DNA of 64,000 nucleotides from Amphritea japonica ATCC BAA-1530 (GCF_016592435.1 NZ_AP014545.1:3356693-3420692); one strand, 5' to 3'; shown: positions 11,790 through 20,681, counted from the first letter of the stretch. A program made the numbers and translations. The notes: generated by a model not told the origin, from the sequence alone.

Positions 11790-12875
11790 TTATTTGAAGA
11801 CCAAATCGTAAACACCATCGTGATACAAGTGATTGATCTGAGAATTATCAAATACCGAAATACCGAAGCTATACGCTTTACTCAGATCACTGAACTGTAC
11901 GTCCTGAATCTCAGCCTTATCACCGGTAGTCACCAGAGCCCGTTTAATTTCAACGGTCCACTTACCATCTTTCCAGTCACCTTTAGCCCAGATATCCCCC
12001 CGGGAACCGGTAAACGCTTCAGACATAATGCCTGGAATCTGATCACCGGGTTTAAAGGTATCCACAAAAGGCGTTTTCTGTGATGGCGTAATCGTATAAC
12101 CATCGACATTACCCTGACTACGATTCATAAAAGCAGGACCGGTCTTATCAGCATTCATATTATTGACGTAACCCCCGCCGGTTTTACTGTCACCATGACG
12201 TCCCCAGTTTTTATTCACTGCGGGATCTTTCACACTATCCACAAACTGATCATCGATAAGCCCCAGAGGATTCATACGCACACTTTTCCAATGCCACATA
12301 TCGATCGTCTGGCCTTCGCGGGTATATTTACGCCCCGGCGCTTTACCCCGCTGATCAAAACCGTTAATTTTCCCTTCATCATTCTGCATATGACAGGCAA
12401 CATCACAGCCTTTTTTCGCAAAACCCCGGGCATTAATATTCCAGAAAAGAGCCAGTTTATCTTCATAATAAACATTGTCATGGCCGGTCTGATCTTTACC
12501 CTTAAGCTGCTTCCAGGAACCATCTTCCTGTTTTACCCATGGATAGCGGGCAAGGCTTTTAGTCGGATCGTCGTACTGCATAAGAAAATAAACAAAATTA
12601 TCATCATAGAGCGACTTCATTGTCACATCGACACTACTCATACCGCCATAGTTATTCGCTTTGTAAGGCAGATTATCGAGCGTAATGCTCAATTCAGACG
12701 CGTTATCCCAGGCACTATCAGCCAACCCGTCCAGTGTAATTGTCATGTCAGTCCTGACACTGGTTAACGTCTCGTTTGCAGCCTGTACAGCGGTACTTAA
12801 AGTCGTACCCAACACCCCACCAAGGATTACCAGCGAACCTACAAAGCCAACAGGAGTTTTAATAAATCTACGCAT
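11790..12875 (-). CDS. Ethylbenzene-dehydrogenase-related (EB_dh) haem-binding periplasmic protein
   Basis: 361 residues with a signal peptide (about 1-32, ending VQAA-NE). The remainder resembles the haem-binding gamma-subunit fold of ethylbenzene dehydrogenase and DMSO-reductase-type enzymes: ITLDGLADSAWDNA near the start, VYFLMQYDDP, DKLALFWNIN, and the C-terminal FGISVFDNSQINHLYHDGVY. GCDVACH at about residues 156-162 is a CxxxCH-like motif that could bind haem or metal. No molybdopterin catalytic subunit lies nearby, so it is not part of a visible dehydrogenase; it probably transfers electrons or binds haem on its own. The downstream CxxCH membrane protein is its likely partner. Confidence 0.8.
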   Translation of the reverse strand: MRRFIKTPVGFVGSLVILGGVLGTTLSTAVQAANETLTSVRTDMTITLDGLADSAWDNASELSITLDNLPYKANNYGGMSSVDVTMKSLYDDNFVYFLMQYDDPTKSLARYPWVKQEDGSWKQLKGKDQTGHDNVYYEDKLALFWNINARGFAKKGCDVACHMQNDEGKINGFDQRGKAPGRKYTREGQTIDMWHWKSVRMNPLGLIDDQFVDSVKDPAVNKNWGRHGDSKTGGGYVNNMNADKTGPAFMNRSQGNVDGYTITPSQKTPFVDTFKPGDQIPGIMSEAFTGSRGDIWAKGDWKDGKWTVEIKRALVTTGDKAEIQDVQFSDLSKAYSFGISVFDNSQINHLYHDGVYDLVFK

Positions 12876-13221
12876 GTATGAACCCTCAATCTGAGTGAAA
12901 TGTACGGACTATTTCCCTGTCCATTTTTATTAATCCTTTACCTATAGCTAAGTTCATAAGTACTCAAAGCGCTAATATAAAAAACGCTAAATCTGTCAGT
13001 TTGGTTACACCTTTTTCCTCGCATTGATGCAGGTCATGACCGACCCCTGTTAGATGAATATATATGTCAATAACCTCTCAATTTCACTTATAATTACCCT
13101 TACTGTTTGTCTGTCTTCCTGACGTCTAAATCCAAGTACAATAGCGCCCCTTCCGTAAGTATCTATAAGTTAACTACCCACCAGGCTCCGGAATTACGCT
13201 CCGATCGGCTGAGGAATACAG
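12876..13221. other. Divergent promoter region, EB_dh gene / trhO
   Basis: 346 bp with no gene. It holds the start signals for the two divergent genes and the ANR/DNR-like box. The trhO start has a clear GAGGAA ribosome site. Confidence 0.6.
13024..13037. promoter_or_regulatory. ANR/DNR/FNR-like box
   Basis: TTGATGCAGGTCAT matches the Pseudomonas-type ANR/DNR consensus TTGAT-N4-GTCAA at nine of ten fixed positions. It lies about 150 bp upstream of the EB_dh gene in the region divergent to trhO. This suggests oxygen- or nitric-oxide-dependent control of the EB_dh/CxxCH unit. Confidence 0.5.
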
Positions 13222-14202
13222 ATGTCTAAAACTATTGTCTGTGCGATGTATAAATTTGTCGCGCTGGAAGATTTTGAATCGCTACGTGAACCGCTGCATA
13301 ACGTCATGCAGAGTAACGGCGTACGCGGCACGCTGCTACTAGCCCGTGAAGGTATTAATGGCACCGTCGCCGGAAGCCGTGCGGGCATCGATACGCTGCT
13401 TAAGTGGCTGCAGAGTGACCCCCGTCTTGAGGATATTGTTTACAAAGAATCCCTCGATGACAGCAACCCTTTTCACCGTACCAAAGTTAAGCTAAAAAAA
13501 GAGATCGTCACCATGGGCGTTGAGGGTATAGACCCTAAACGTGTTGTCGGCACCTACGTCAAACCCAAAGAGTGGAATGCCCTCATCTCTGACCCAGAAG
13601 TCGTCCTGGTAGATACCCGTAATGATTATGAAGTACAGGTAGGTACTTTTAAGGATGCGATCAATCCGGTTACCGATACTTTCCGGGAATTTCCTCAATA
13701 TGTTAAAGACAACCTGGACCCCGAAAAGAACCGTAAAGTTGCAATGTTCTGTACCGGTGGTATTCGTTGCGAAAAGTCTACGGCGTATCTTAAAGAACAG
13801 GGCTTTGATGAGGTTTACCATCTGGAAGGTGGAATTCTTAAATATCTGGAAGAAGTCCCTCAGGAAGATTCCCTGTGGGAAGGCGAATGCTTCGTCTTTG
13901 ATAACCGGGTCACCGTCAACCATCAGTTAGAAAAAGGTAGCTACGATCAGTGCCATGCCTGTCGCCTGCCCCTCACTGCTGAGCAGATGAAAAGTGATCA
14001 GTACCAGGCTGGTGTCAGCTGCCCAAGCTGTTATGACAGTCAAAGCAAAGCGCAACGTCAGCGTTTTGAAGAACGGCAAAAGCAGATGAAACTAGCTCAG
14101 CTACGCGGCGATGCTCATCTGGGAGCCGATGCAAAAGAGACCAGCGAGACTCGTCGTGAATTGAAGCAACAGCTTCGTGAGGCTCAACAGGAAAAGAAGT
14201 AA
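13222..14202 (+). CDS. trhO: tRNA uridine(34) hydroxylase, rhodanese family
   Basis: TrhO (formerly YceA) makes 5-hydroxyuridine at position 34 of tRNAs in an oxygen-dependent way. 326 residues. The N-terminal domain (about 1-95) has [14 protein letters not shown]. The rhodanese domain (about 120-225) has [17 protein letters not shown] and the active-site loop [12 protein letters not shown] with Cys at about 177. A C-terminal Cys-rich segment (CHACRLPL ... CPSCYD, about 254-275) is typical of the longer family members, followed by a charged helix. Clear GAGGAA ribosome site. Confidence 0.95.
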   Translation: MSKTIVCAMYKFVALEDFESLREPLHNVMQSNGVRGTLLLAREGINGTVAGSRAGIDTLLKWLQSDPRLEDIVYKESLDDSNPFHRTKVKLKKEIVTMGVEGIDPKRVVGTYVKPKEWNALISDPEVVLVDTRNDYEVQVGTFKDAINPVTDTFREFPQYVKDNLDPEKNRKVAMFCTGGIRCEKSTAYLKEQGFDEVYHLEGGILKYLEEVPQEDSLWEGECFVFDNRVTVNHQLEKGSYDQCHACRLPLTAEQMKSDQYQAGVSCPSCYDSQSKAQRQRFEERQKQMKLAQLRGDAHLGADAKETSETRRELKQQLREAQQEKK

Positions 14203-14213
14203 CACAAAGTAGC

Positions 14214-14241
14214 TAAGAGGAATCGACGGTGATTCCTCTTA
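14214..14241. terminator. Possible bidirectional terminator between convergent genes
   Basis: TAAGAGGAATC and GATTCCTCTTA form an 11-bp stem with a 6-nt loop between trhO and the response regulator gene. The T tracts are very short, so termination is likely but not certain. Confidence 0.5.
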
Positions 14242-14270
14242 ATGCTACAGGTAGTGCTGATAGCGCAACA

Positions 14271-14957
14271 CTAACAATCGAATCTATAACCGATCCCATG
14301 AACAGTGGTGATAATACGAGGCGCTTTGGCATCCAGTTCGATGACTTTACGCAGTTTAGATATATGCTGGTCCAGCGTACGGCTGTTGGCATAGTAATCC
14401 CGCCCCCAGCAATGATTAAACAACGCATCACGATCCACCACCTTGCCGCGCTGTTCAAAGAGCAAACGTAATATTTTCAAATCCCTCAGACTTAACTCAA
14501 ACACCTGTTGATCTCTTAATGCCCGTAACTCAGACGGCCTGATCTGCAGATCATCCATCACAAAATTATCATTTTCACCAACACCCGCTGCCGGGCGCAA
14601 AAACCGCCTTGTTACCGCCCGTATCCGGGCGACGACTTCACGACTGCCAAAAGGCTTTTTGATATAGTCATCAGCCCCCAGTTCAAGCCCCAACACCTGA
14701 TCAATCTCTTCAGATTTTGCGGTAATAAAGATCACCGGTAGCCGCTCATCCTGTTGACGAATACGACGACAAACCGAATAACCATCCTGTTTCGGCATCA
14801 TAATATCCAACAACACCAGATCAGGCTCATGCTGTTGATAAAGCAGCCAGGCCTGGTCACCATCAGCCGCTTCTATACATTCATAGCCTTCAGATCCTAA
14901 GAGCGTCGCCAGTCCCTGACGGATATGCAAATCATCTTCAGCAATTAACAGTTTCAT
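14271..14957 (-). CDS. OmpR/PhoB-family response regulator
   Basis: 228 residues. Receiver domain (about 1-115): acidic pocket EDD at 7-9, phospho-acceptor Asp in LVLLDIMMP at about residue 51, and Lys in YIKKPF at about 100. C-terminal winged helix (about 130-225) with LSLRDLKILRLL and RTLDQHISKLRKVIE, ending HGIGYRFDC. It follows the histidine kinase gene by 11 bp and the pair is the output of the kinase/VWA module upstream. Targets unknown; the adjacent VWA gene is the obvious candidate. Confidence 0.95.
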   Translation of the reverse strand: MKLLIAEDDLHIRQGLATLLGSEGYECIEAADGDQAWLLYQQHEPDLVLLDIMMPKQDGYSVCRRIRQQDERLPVIFITAKSEEIDQVLGLELGADDYIKKPFGSREVVARIRAVTRRFLRPAAGVGENDNFVMDDLQIRPSELRALRDQQVFELSLRDLKILRLLFEQRGKVVDRDALFNHCWGRDYYANSRTLDQHISKLRKVIELDAKAPRIITTVHGIGYRFDC

Positions 14958-14968
14958 AACTCTTCCGT

Positions 14969-16756
14969 CTAATCATCCGATTTCCTATCCGGCTTATCAG
15001 TTAGCAAGGTAGCTGGCGTAGCCAATTTTAGTAAAAAACGGGCTCCCGGCACGTCAGAGGAACAAGGTTCCACAGCCAGTTCTCCCTGATGCGCTCTGGC
15101 CAGCTCTCTCGCCAAGCCTAATCCAATCCCCGTGCCACTCACCCCTTCCGTCAGTTCATCGCTGCCACGGTAGAAAGGTTCAAACAGCTTTTCCGACTCA
15201 CCTACCGACACACCGGGGCCAAAATCTCTGACCCGGATAAAACTACATAAACGATCTGGCTCACCCTCTTGCCAGCTACTGATATCTACAAACTGCCCCT
15301 CAGCAGCATATTTTTCACAATTACTCAGCAGGTTATTAAGAATCTGCTCCAGTGCCTCACTGTCAAAACGGCATAGTTGGGAAGCGTTAGCGGTAAAACG
15401 TATCCTTAAATTTCGCGCCTTTAATACCGGCGTAAACAGCTCAACAACCTGACTGATATAGTTATCAATAATCCCTTGCTGATAGCGAACGCTGACACCT
15501 TCCCGCCTGGCCCGTGAGAAGCTCAGCACATTTTCGATCAGGCGCGACAACCGCCCCGCTTCACTACCGATCACACCCAGATAACGCTGCGCAACCGGCT
15601 CATCATCAGTAATTTCCCCTTCTAACATCTCCGTATACAGACGCACATTAGTGAGCGGTGTTTTCAGCTCATGGGAGACCTGATTGACAAAATTCACCCG
15701 CTGTTCGGCTTCTCTTAACTCCCGGCTGTGCTCGCGATATAAGAGATAAGCCAGTGTCGATAACCCCCCAGCCAACAACACTAACAATACAATCAACCCC
15801 AGCCAACCGGTGATTACCACCGGTGGTTCGGCAGCATAATATGCCAAGTGCCAACTCGCTAACGGGTGGTTTAAAGGCACCGTTTGTAACGGTTTTTGAT
15901 CGCTTCCCGTAACCAGATCGCCTCCCCAGCTGTAGACGATATCACCCCGATCATTCACCAACCGAATTTCACTGTTCATTTCCAGCTCGGTAGCCATTCC
16001 CTTATCAACAGCGGTCACTGAACTGGAAGGTAACAGGTTAATCAGATCTGATAACAATCGGGCGGAATTCAGTGCAAAGCCAACGGTATTGCCATCGCTA
16101 TCCTGCAACCAGAAGATCTGTTGCAAACCCGCTTCTGCATACCAGGCGATCCAGCCATGAGGCCGTTCAGGCGCACTCAATGCTGTTGATTCAGACAACG
16201 CCTGAACTGAAATATCAGGACTGTATCGGGATTTCTGAGAAACCGAGTCGCTTAATCTGGCGCTCTGTAACTCCCTCTTATTCGCACCGGAGTAATCTTG
16301 GCTAATGGCACTCGGAATACCGACCGGATCCAGGGTCGGCATTGTAAAGCGCTCGGGATCTCGTAAAAGGTTACGAGTTAACTCGACAAAATTCTGCTCT
16401 TGCTGATTCAACGGCTGATCTGATGGAGGAAAGCGACGCTCTCCGGTAGCAGATAAGACGAACACCTGCTTTACCGCAGCAGAGCGATCAATAAACCGGC
16501 GCACGCTTTCAACCGTATACTGCCCCGCTGTTTCCTGCTGTAACGTTTCTGCCTGGCGCATAAAGCGTTGCTGCAGCAGAAAGAAATGCTCCTGAAATTG
16601 TGAATCAATACTCTGTAACCGGCCGGTTACCAGGTTGCTTAACTGATGGGCAACAACCTGCTGTTGATCCAGTTGCAAACGCACACCAAACCAGGTCAGC
16701 AACAACAGAGGCAGAGCGATAATGATTGCGAGAAATAGTGGTGTTCGTCTTTTCAC
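14969..16756 (-). CDS. Membrane sensor histidine kinase
   Basis: 595 residues. Membrane segment at about 7-25, a long periplasmic sensor region (about 26-315), a second membrane segment (about 316-340), then HisKA with the phospho-acceptor His in NQVSHELKTPLTNVRLY at about residue 362. The HATPase domain has ILNNLLSNCEKYA (N box), VRDFGPGVS (G1) and GTGIGLGLARELARAH (G2). It is paired with the OmpR-type regulator 11 bp downstream and follows a VWA-protein gene. The sensor region belongs to no family I recognise. Confidence 0.95.
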   Translation of the reverse strand: MKRRTPLFLAIIIALPLLLLTWFGVRLQLDQQQVVAHQLSNLVTGRLQSIDSQFQEHFFLLQQRFMRQAETLQQETAGQYTVESVRRFIDRSAAVKQVFVLSATGERRFPPSDQPLNQQEQNFVELTRNLLRDPERFTMPTLDPVGIPSAISQDYSGANKRELQSARLSDSVSQKSRYSPDISVQALSESTALSAPERPHGWIAWYAEAGLQQIFWLQDSDGNTVGFALNSARLLSDLINLLPSSSVTAVDKGMATELEMNSEIRLVNDRGDIVYSWGGDLVTGSDQKPLQTVPLNHPLASWHLAYYAAEPPVVITGWLGLIVLLVLLAGGLSTLAYLLYREHSRELREAEQRVNFVNQVSHELKTPLTNVRLYTEMLEGEITDDEPVAQRYLGVIGSEAGRLSRLIENVLSFSRARREGVSVRYQQGIIDNYISQVVELFTPVLKARNLRIRFTANASQLCRFDSEALEQILNNLLSNCEKYAAEGQFVDISSWQEGEPDRLCSFIRVRDFGPGVSVGESEKLFEPFYRGSDELTEGVSGTGIGLGLARELARAHQGELAVEPCSSDVPGARFLLKLATPATLLTDKPDRKSDD

Positions 16757-16831
16757 AGGTCCTTCCGGTGGTGTGACTCGAAGATTGAACGCCTTAGTTC
16801 ATCCCCGGTCACGCTCTTTTTTACACGCGTA

Positions 16832-18178
16832 TTAATACGTCTGTTGAGTTGCCCGCTTATACTGTCGAGCTTTCAACTCTTTACGTTGCTTATTCCAATC
16901 CTGATCAGATTCCAGCGCTTGCGCATCCTGCAGGGCTTCCTCTTCCTGCTCTTGCAAGCGTGGCGAATTCAGCGATCTAGCCTGAGCTCCCAGGTATGAT
17001 GCGCTATCCTGAAGGATTTTCTTTGCGCCTTCCAGATCACCACTATCCCGAGCTTCAATCGCATCACGACTATACTCATTTGCCACCTGTTCAACCGCCG
17101 CTTCAAGCGCTTTGTCATCCCGGGCAGCCGTCACTTCCAGTTGCGAACGGCTAAAACGAGCAACACTCTGACCCGCCAGTTGTTCCTGGTTCTGGGTCAG
17201 AAGATTATCGTAATGAACATTCACAGATACCAGTTCAATCTCTGTTTCAGCCTGCTGCTCAGGTACTTCTACCTCAAGAATAACGAATTTTTCCTGCTCG
17301 CTATACAACTGATTCAATCGGGTTGTGACCCGGTTACCAATGATCTCGCTTTCCCGTCCCAACAGACGAACAGGCTTTACACCGTTGCGGCAATTAATCT
17401 CAATATTTACCCCCTGTGCAACCACTGACAACACATCACCAAATTCATACTGAAACACAGACGCCAGATCTTCAGCATTTTCAACAAACGCGTGATTACC
17501 ATCACTAAAGCCCGCCAAACGGGTCATCAGATCTTCGTTATAACCTAACCCCAGCCCGATAGTGGTCACACTGATGCCTTCTTTCGCTAACGAAGCGCCC
17601 AGCTCACCTAGCTCAGACGCAGATTGAGGGCCGACATTAGCCAAACCATCGGACAGCAAAATAACCCGATTGACTTTATTCCGACTCAGAAACTTGCGCA
17701 GCTCATTCGCCCCTTTGCTGACACCGGCAAACAGCGCGGTATTACCATCCGCCCGAACATCCCGAATGGCATTGTATATCGCCCGCTGGTCACGCACCTG
17801 GGTTGCTGGCACCACCACTTGCACCCTGGAATCGTAACTGACCACGGAGACTATATCCCGCTCATCAAGGCGCCTAATCGCCATAATGGCGGCTTCACGG
17901 GCATACTGAATTTTTTCACCGCTCATTGAGCCCGATTTATCCAACACAATAGCCACATTGGCCGGTATCCGTGCTTGCCTATCCTGCTGCTTAAAGCCTT
18001 CCAGTGACACTTTGATAAACGCCCGATGGCTGCGTTCCGCTTCCATCACCGGGGTAGCCAGATTAATACTCAGATTCACCTGATTAGCCTGAGCCAGCAC
18101 TGGCAGCAGGCTCAGTAAAACAAATCCGAATGTCCGTATAGTTCGTCTTAACATATGCTTGTCAGATTGAGTGTTCAT
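16832..18178 (-). CDS. Periplasmic von Willebrand factor A domain protein
   Basis: 448 residues. A signal peptide of about 30 residues ends near AQA-NQVN. The VWA domain (about 65-235) has the MIDAS motif DKSGSMSG, then NTALFAG and ILLSDGLANVG. The C-terminal part is helical and Glu/Gln/Lys-rich. The frame opens at TTG 18184, but ATG 18178 has AGGA at the right distance. It is followed by the kinase and regulator genes; the trio recalls dedicated two-component/VWA modules, but there is no VIT domain and no sortase gene. A metal-dependent adhesion or protein-binding role is inferred. Confidence 0.85.
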   Translation of the reverse strand: MNTQSDKHMLRRTIRTFGFVLLSLLPVLAQANQVNLSINLATPVMEAERSHRAFIKVSLEGFKQQDRQARIPANVAIVLDKSGSMSGEKIQYAREAAIMAIRRLDERDIVSVVSYDSRVQVVVPATQVRDQRAIYNAIRDVRADGNTALFAGVSKGANELRKFLSRNKVNRVILLSDGLANVGPQSASELGELGASLAKEGISVTTIGLGLGYNEDLMTRLAGFSDGNHAFVENAEDLASVFQYEFGDVLSVVAQGVNIEINCRNGVKPVRLLGRESEIIGNRVTTRLNQLYSEQEKFVILEVEVPEQQAETEIELVSVNVHYDNLLTQNQEQLAGQSVARFSRSQLEVTAARDDKALEAAVEQVANEYSRDAIEARDSGDLEGAKKILQDSASYLGAQARSLNSPRLQEQEEEALQDAQALESDQDWNKQRKELKARQYKRATQQTY

Positions 18179-18339
18179 GATCAAATTCCTGAGTTGAGAG
18201 TATAGTGGATCAACGCCACCGCTGTATTTACTCTACGCTCAGCCAGACAGCGAAAAGTCAGATGAAATTAACGAATTTGTAAGAAATTTGTAAAAGCGTG
18301 GATACACACCCAATAATTCTGTCCTGCCACAATCAGACA

Positions 18340-19218
18340 TCACGTCTGATGGCACAGCTCAATCCATCGTTCTATTCCCGCGCTTCGGTACTTATGCCGA
18401 TTGATCACCAGATATAGCTGTCGACTGAAATCCCGTCCTGCAACCCGCAACGGCACCAGCGTCCCCAGTTCAAAAGACTCCCGCAGGGCAATACTCGATA
18501 AACAACCGATCCCCAGGCCTTCTGCTACGGCCCGTTTAATCGATTCTGCATGCTCCAGTTCCAACAGAACATTCAGACCCGATAATAACCCATGCAGCGC
18601 CCAGTCAAACGCTTGCCGGGTGCCTGACCCCTGCTCACGAAGAATCCAGCTAGCCGACAGCAGATCAGTATCACTGAGTTGCTGCTTACCGGCCAGCGGA
18701 TGATCAGGCGCACAAAACACTTCTAACTGATCTTGTCGCCAGGGTACCACCTCAAGGTCAGGATGCTGAATCTCCCCCTCAACCAGACCAATATCCAGAT
18801 CAAAATTAATCAACCGGGCCACGATAGCCGAAGTATTAGCTACCTGAAGGTCGAGCTTTGCTTTCGGCTGTTCATCCAGGTAGCGCGCAATTAAACCCAT
18901 CGCCAGATAATTACCAATCGTCATCGTGGCACCGATCTTCAGCTGCCCTACCACCTGATGCTGAGCCATCTCTAACTCCAGGCTCTGCGCACGCTCTAAC
19001 AATGCTTCCGCTCTGGGGCGCAATAACCGGCCCAGCTCGTTAATTTTTAACCGTTTACCCGCCCGATCAAACAGCTGTATATCAAACTGATCTTCCAGAT
19101 CCCGCAACGCACCGCTAGCCGCCGACTGCGACATCGACAAGCTGTCCGCCGCACGGGTGATATTGTCAAAATGAGCGACCGCTAAAAACACTTCCAGTTG
19201 GCGCAGGGTATATTTCAT
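18340..19218 (-). CDS. finR: LysR-family regulator, probably FinR-like
   Basis: 292 residues. N-terminal winged helix (MKYTLRQLEVFLAVAHFDN, ITRAADSLSMSQSAASGALR) and a substrate-binding domain with IGATMTIGNYL. It is transcribed divergently from fpr, exactly the finR-fpr arrangement of Pseudomonas, where FinR activates the ferredoxin-NADP reductase gene under superoxide or redox stress. The name rests on this arrangement. An inverted repeat in the intergenic gap is a candidate operator. Confidence 0.8.
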   Translation of the reverse strand: MKYTLRQLEVFLAVAHFDNITRAADSLSMSQSAASGALRDLEDQFDIQLFDRAGKRLKINELGRLLRPRAEALLERAQSLELEMAQHQVVGQLKIGATMTIGNYLAMGLIARYLDEQPKAKLDLQVANTSAIVARLINFDLDIGLVEGEIQHPDLEVVPWRQDQLEVFCAPDHPLAGKQQLSDTDLLSASWILREQGSGTRQAFDWALHGLLSGLNVLLELEHAESIKRAVAEGLGIGCLSSIALRESFELGTLVPLRVAGRDFSRQLYLVINRHKYRSAGIERWIELCHQT

Positions 19219-19230
19219 TATCTGTTTTTC

Positions 19231-19254
19231 CGATTATATTTATCCGAATAATCG
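19231..19254. promoter_or_regulatory. Inverted repeat, candidate LysR (FinR) operator
   Basis: CGATTAT and ATAATCG separated by 10 bp in the 143-bp gap between the LysR gene and fpr. The size and placement suit a LysR-type activation/recognition site. Confidence 0.5.
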
Positions 19255-19361
19255 TCTTTAACAATATAGTACACCAGCCTACTATGCACTTAAGGAATAG
19301 GCAGTCGTTTTAACGCCTGAATAAACCCATGACGCAGTCTAATATTTTTTGAGGTAGTTCC

Positions 19362-20135
19362 ATGTCAAACATCGGTCACGAAGAAGTGCTCAGCGTACAT
19401 CACTGGAACGATAGCCTGTTCAGCTTTACCACAAGCCGCGATCCGGGGTTCCGTTTCAAGAATGGACACTTTACACTGATCGGCCTGGAGCACGAAGGTC
19501 GTCCATTGATGCGTGCCTACAGCATCGCCAGTGCTAACCATGAAGATCAGCTGGAATTTTTCAGCATCAAGGTACAGGACGGTCCGCTGACCTCAAAACT
19601 CCAAAACATCCAGGTGGGCGATCAGATTCTGATTAGCCGTAAGCCGACAGGCACGCTGATCAACGATAACCTGCTCCCCGGCAAGCATCTCTACTTAATC
19701 AGCACCGGTACAGGTTTAGCTCCGTTTATGAGCATTATTAAAGACCCGGAGATTTATGAGCAATACGACAAAGTCATCCTGACTCACGGGGTTCGCCAAT
19801 TATCAGAACTGGCCTATGCCGATGTAATTCAGGATCATCTCCCCGATAACGAATATCTTGGCGATATGATCAGCGATAAACTGATCTACTATCCAACCGT
19901 CACCCGGGAACCTTTTCGCAATCAGGGCCGACTAACCGATCTGATCACCTCCGGAAAACTGACCGGTGATCTGGGGCTTCCGGCGCTGAGCACTGAGAAC
20001 GACCGATTTATGATCTGCGGTAGCCCCAGCATGCTGAAAGACACCACCCGGATTTTGGACGAAATGGGCTTTAGTGAAGCACGACGGGGGGATTTAGGGC
20101 ACTACGTTATCGAGAGAGCATTCGTAGAACGCTGA
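19362..20135 (+). CDS. fpr: Ferredoxin--NADP reductase
   Basis: FAD enzyme moving electrons between NADPH and ferredoxin or flavodoxin; supports iron-sulfur enzymes and oxidative-stress defence. 257 residues, the length of bacterial class-I Fpr. FAD-binding RAYSIASANHEDQLEFFSIK (about 50-69), NADP-binding ISTGTGLAPFMSIIKDP (about 115-131), VILTHGVRQLSELAY, and MICGSPSMLKD near the C-terminus, ending VERAFVER-like with no aromatic cap. GAGG ribosome site. Divergent from the FinR-like gene. Confidence 0.96.
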   Translation: MSNIGHEEVLSVHHWNDSLFSFTTSRDPGFRFKNGHFTLIGLEHEGRPLMRAYSIASANHEDQLEFFSIKVQDGPLTSKLQNIQVGDQILISRKPTGTLINDNLLPGKHLYLISTGTGLAPFMSIIKDPEIYEQYDKVILTHGVRQLSELAYADVIQDHLPDNEYLGDMISDKLIYYPTVTREPFRNQGRLTDLITSGKLTGDLGLPALSTENDRFMICGSPSMLKDTTRILDEMGFSEARRGDLGHYVIERAFVER

Positions 20136-20171
20136 TAAGCCCTTTTTTTTAATGATATTTCACTAATCGCA

Positions 20172-20199
20172 TTGACCGCTCGAAAACGAGACGTATAAT
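20172..20199 (+). promoter_or_regulatory. Consensus sigma-70 promoter of tRNA-Leu
   Basis: TTGACC, 16-bp spacer, TATAAT, placed 16 bp before the mature 5' end of the tRNA. A near-perfect strong promoter. Confidence 0.85.
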
Positions 20200-20214
20200 A
20201 CGCTCCACGTTTGT

Positions 20215-20301
20215 GCCAGTGTGATGGAATTGGTAGACATAGGGGATTCAAAATCCCCCGCCCTTAAAAGCGTGCCGGTTCGAGTCCGGCCACTGGTACC
20301 A
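20215..20301 (+). tRNA. tRNA-Leu (anticodon CAA)
   Basis: 87 nt with encoded 3' CCA. The acceptor arms GCCAGTG and CACTGGT pair, with a G-U at the first position. The D-loop GGAATTGGTAGACA is leucine-type; the anticodon stem GGGGA/TCCCC encloses TTCAAAA, giving CAA. The long variable arm GCCCTTAAAAGCGT marks a class II tRNA, and the T arm is GCCGG-TTCGAGT-CCGGC. It decodes UUG and is the intact parent of the degenerate repeats that follow. Confidence 0.97.
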
Positions 20302-20318
20302 TGAACGTTTTAGAGAAA

Positions 20319-20345
20319 GCCTCGCTATTATAGTGGGGCTTTTTT
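20319..20345 (+). terminator. Terminator of tRNA-Leu
   Basis: GCCTCGC and GTGGGGC pair (two G-U) around a 7-nt loop, followed by six T. Confidence 0.8.
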
Positions 20346-20372
20346 GTGCCTGAAATTTGGGTAAGTAAATCA

Positions 20373-20460
20373 GACATAGGGGATTCACTTTCCAGAAAGT
20401 CTTTGCCCGCCCTTAAAAGCGTGCCGGTTCAAGATCCTGATTCAGGGGCCACTGGTACCA
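20373..20460 (+). repeat. Degenerate tRNA-Leu repeat, unit 1
   Basis: Starts at the tRNA position GACATAGGGGATTCA, then replaces the anticodon 3' stem with an insert containing a CTTT...AAAG hairpin. It keeps the variable arm GCCCTTAAAAGCGTGCCGG unchanged, expands the T arm with an insert (CCTG-ATT-CAGG), and ends CACTGGTACCA exactly like the tRNA. The 5' acceptor half and D arm are missing, so it cannot fold as a tRNA. Confidence 0.85.
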
Positions 20461-20476
20461 TGAACGTAATTCGATC

Positions 20477-20504
20477 AAGCCTTGCTTCTTAGCAGGGCTT
20501 TTTT
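20477..20504 (+). terminator. Terminator of repeat unit 1
   Basis: AAGCCTTGC and GCAGGGCTT form a 9-bp stem (one G-U) around TTCTTA, followed by T. The same hairpin recurs after unit 2. Confidence 0.8.
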
Positions 20505-20527
20505 GTACCTGACGTTTGGGTAGGAAA

Positions 20528-20615
20528 CACATAGGGGATTCACTTTCAAAAAGATCTCAGCCCGCCCTTAAAAGCGTGCCGGTTCAAGATCCTGAATCAG
20601 CGGCCACTGGTACCA
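20528..20615 (+). repeat. Degenerate tRNA-Leu repeat, unit 2
   Basis: Same length (88 bp) and layout as unit 1, starting 155 bp further on. It differs mainly inside the anticodon-side insert, while the flanking ATAGGGGATTCACTTTC, the variable arm and the CACTGGTACCA end are kept. The T-arm insert is CTGAATCAG, still able to pair. Confidence 0.85.
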
Positions 20616-20631
20616 TAAACGTAAACCAATC

Positions 20632-20659
20632 AAGCCTTGCTTCTTAGCAGGGCTTTTTT
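20632..20659 (+). terminator. Terminator of repeat unit 2
   Basis: Same AAGCCTTGC/GCAGGGCTT hairpin and T run as after unit 1. Confidence 0.8.
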
Positions 20660-20681
20660 GTGTCTGACGTTTGAGTAAAAA

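Noticed and set aside
12195-12767. 190-codon plus-strand ORF
   Set aside because: Lies wholly antisense to the EB_dh gene, which has a signal peptide and family motifs; composition is that of a shadow frame.
16832-18178. Proteobacterial dedicated sortase system target protein
   Set aside because: No VIT domain, no C-terminal sorting signal and no sortase gene nearby.
20373-20615. Two further functional tRNA-Leu genes
   Set aside because: Both units lack the 5' acceptor strand and D arm and have insertions in the anticodon and T arms.
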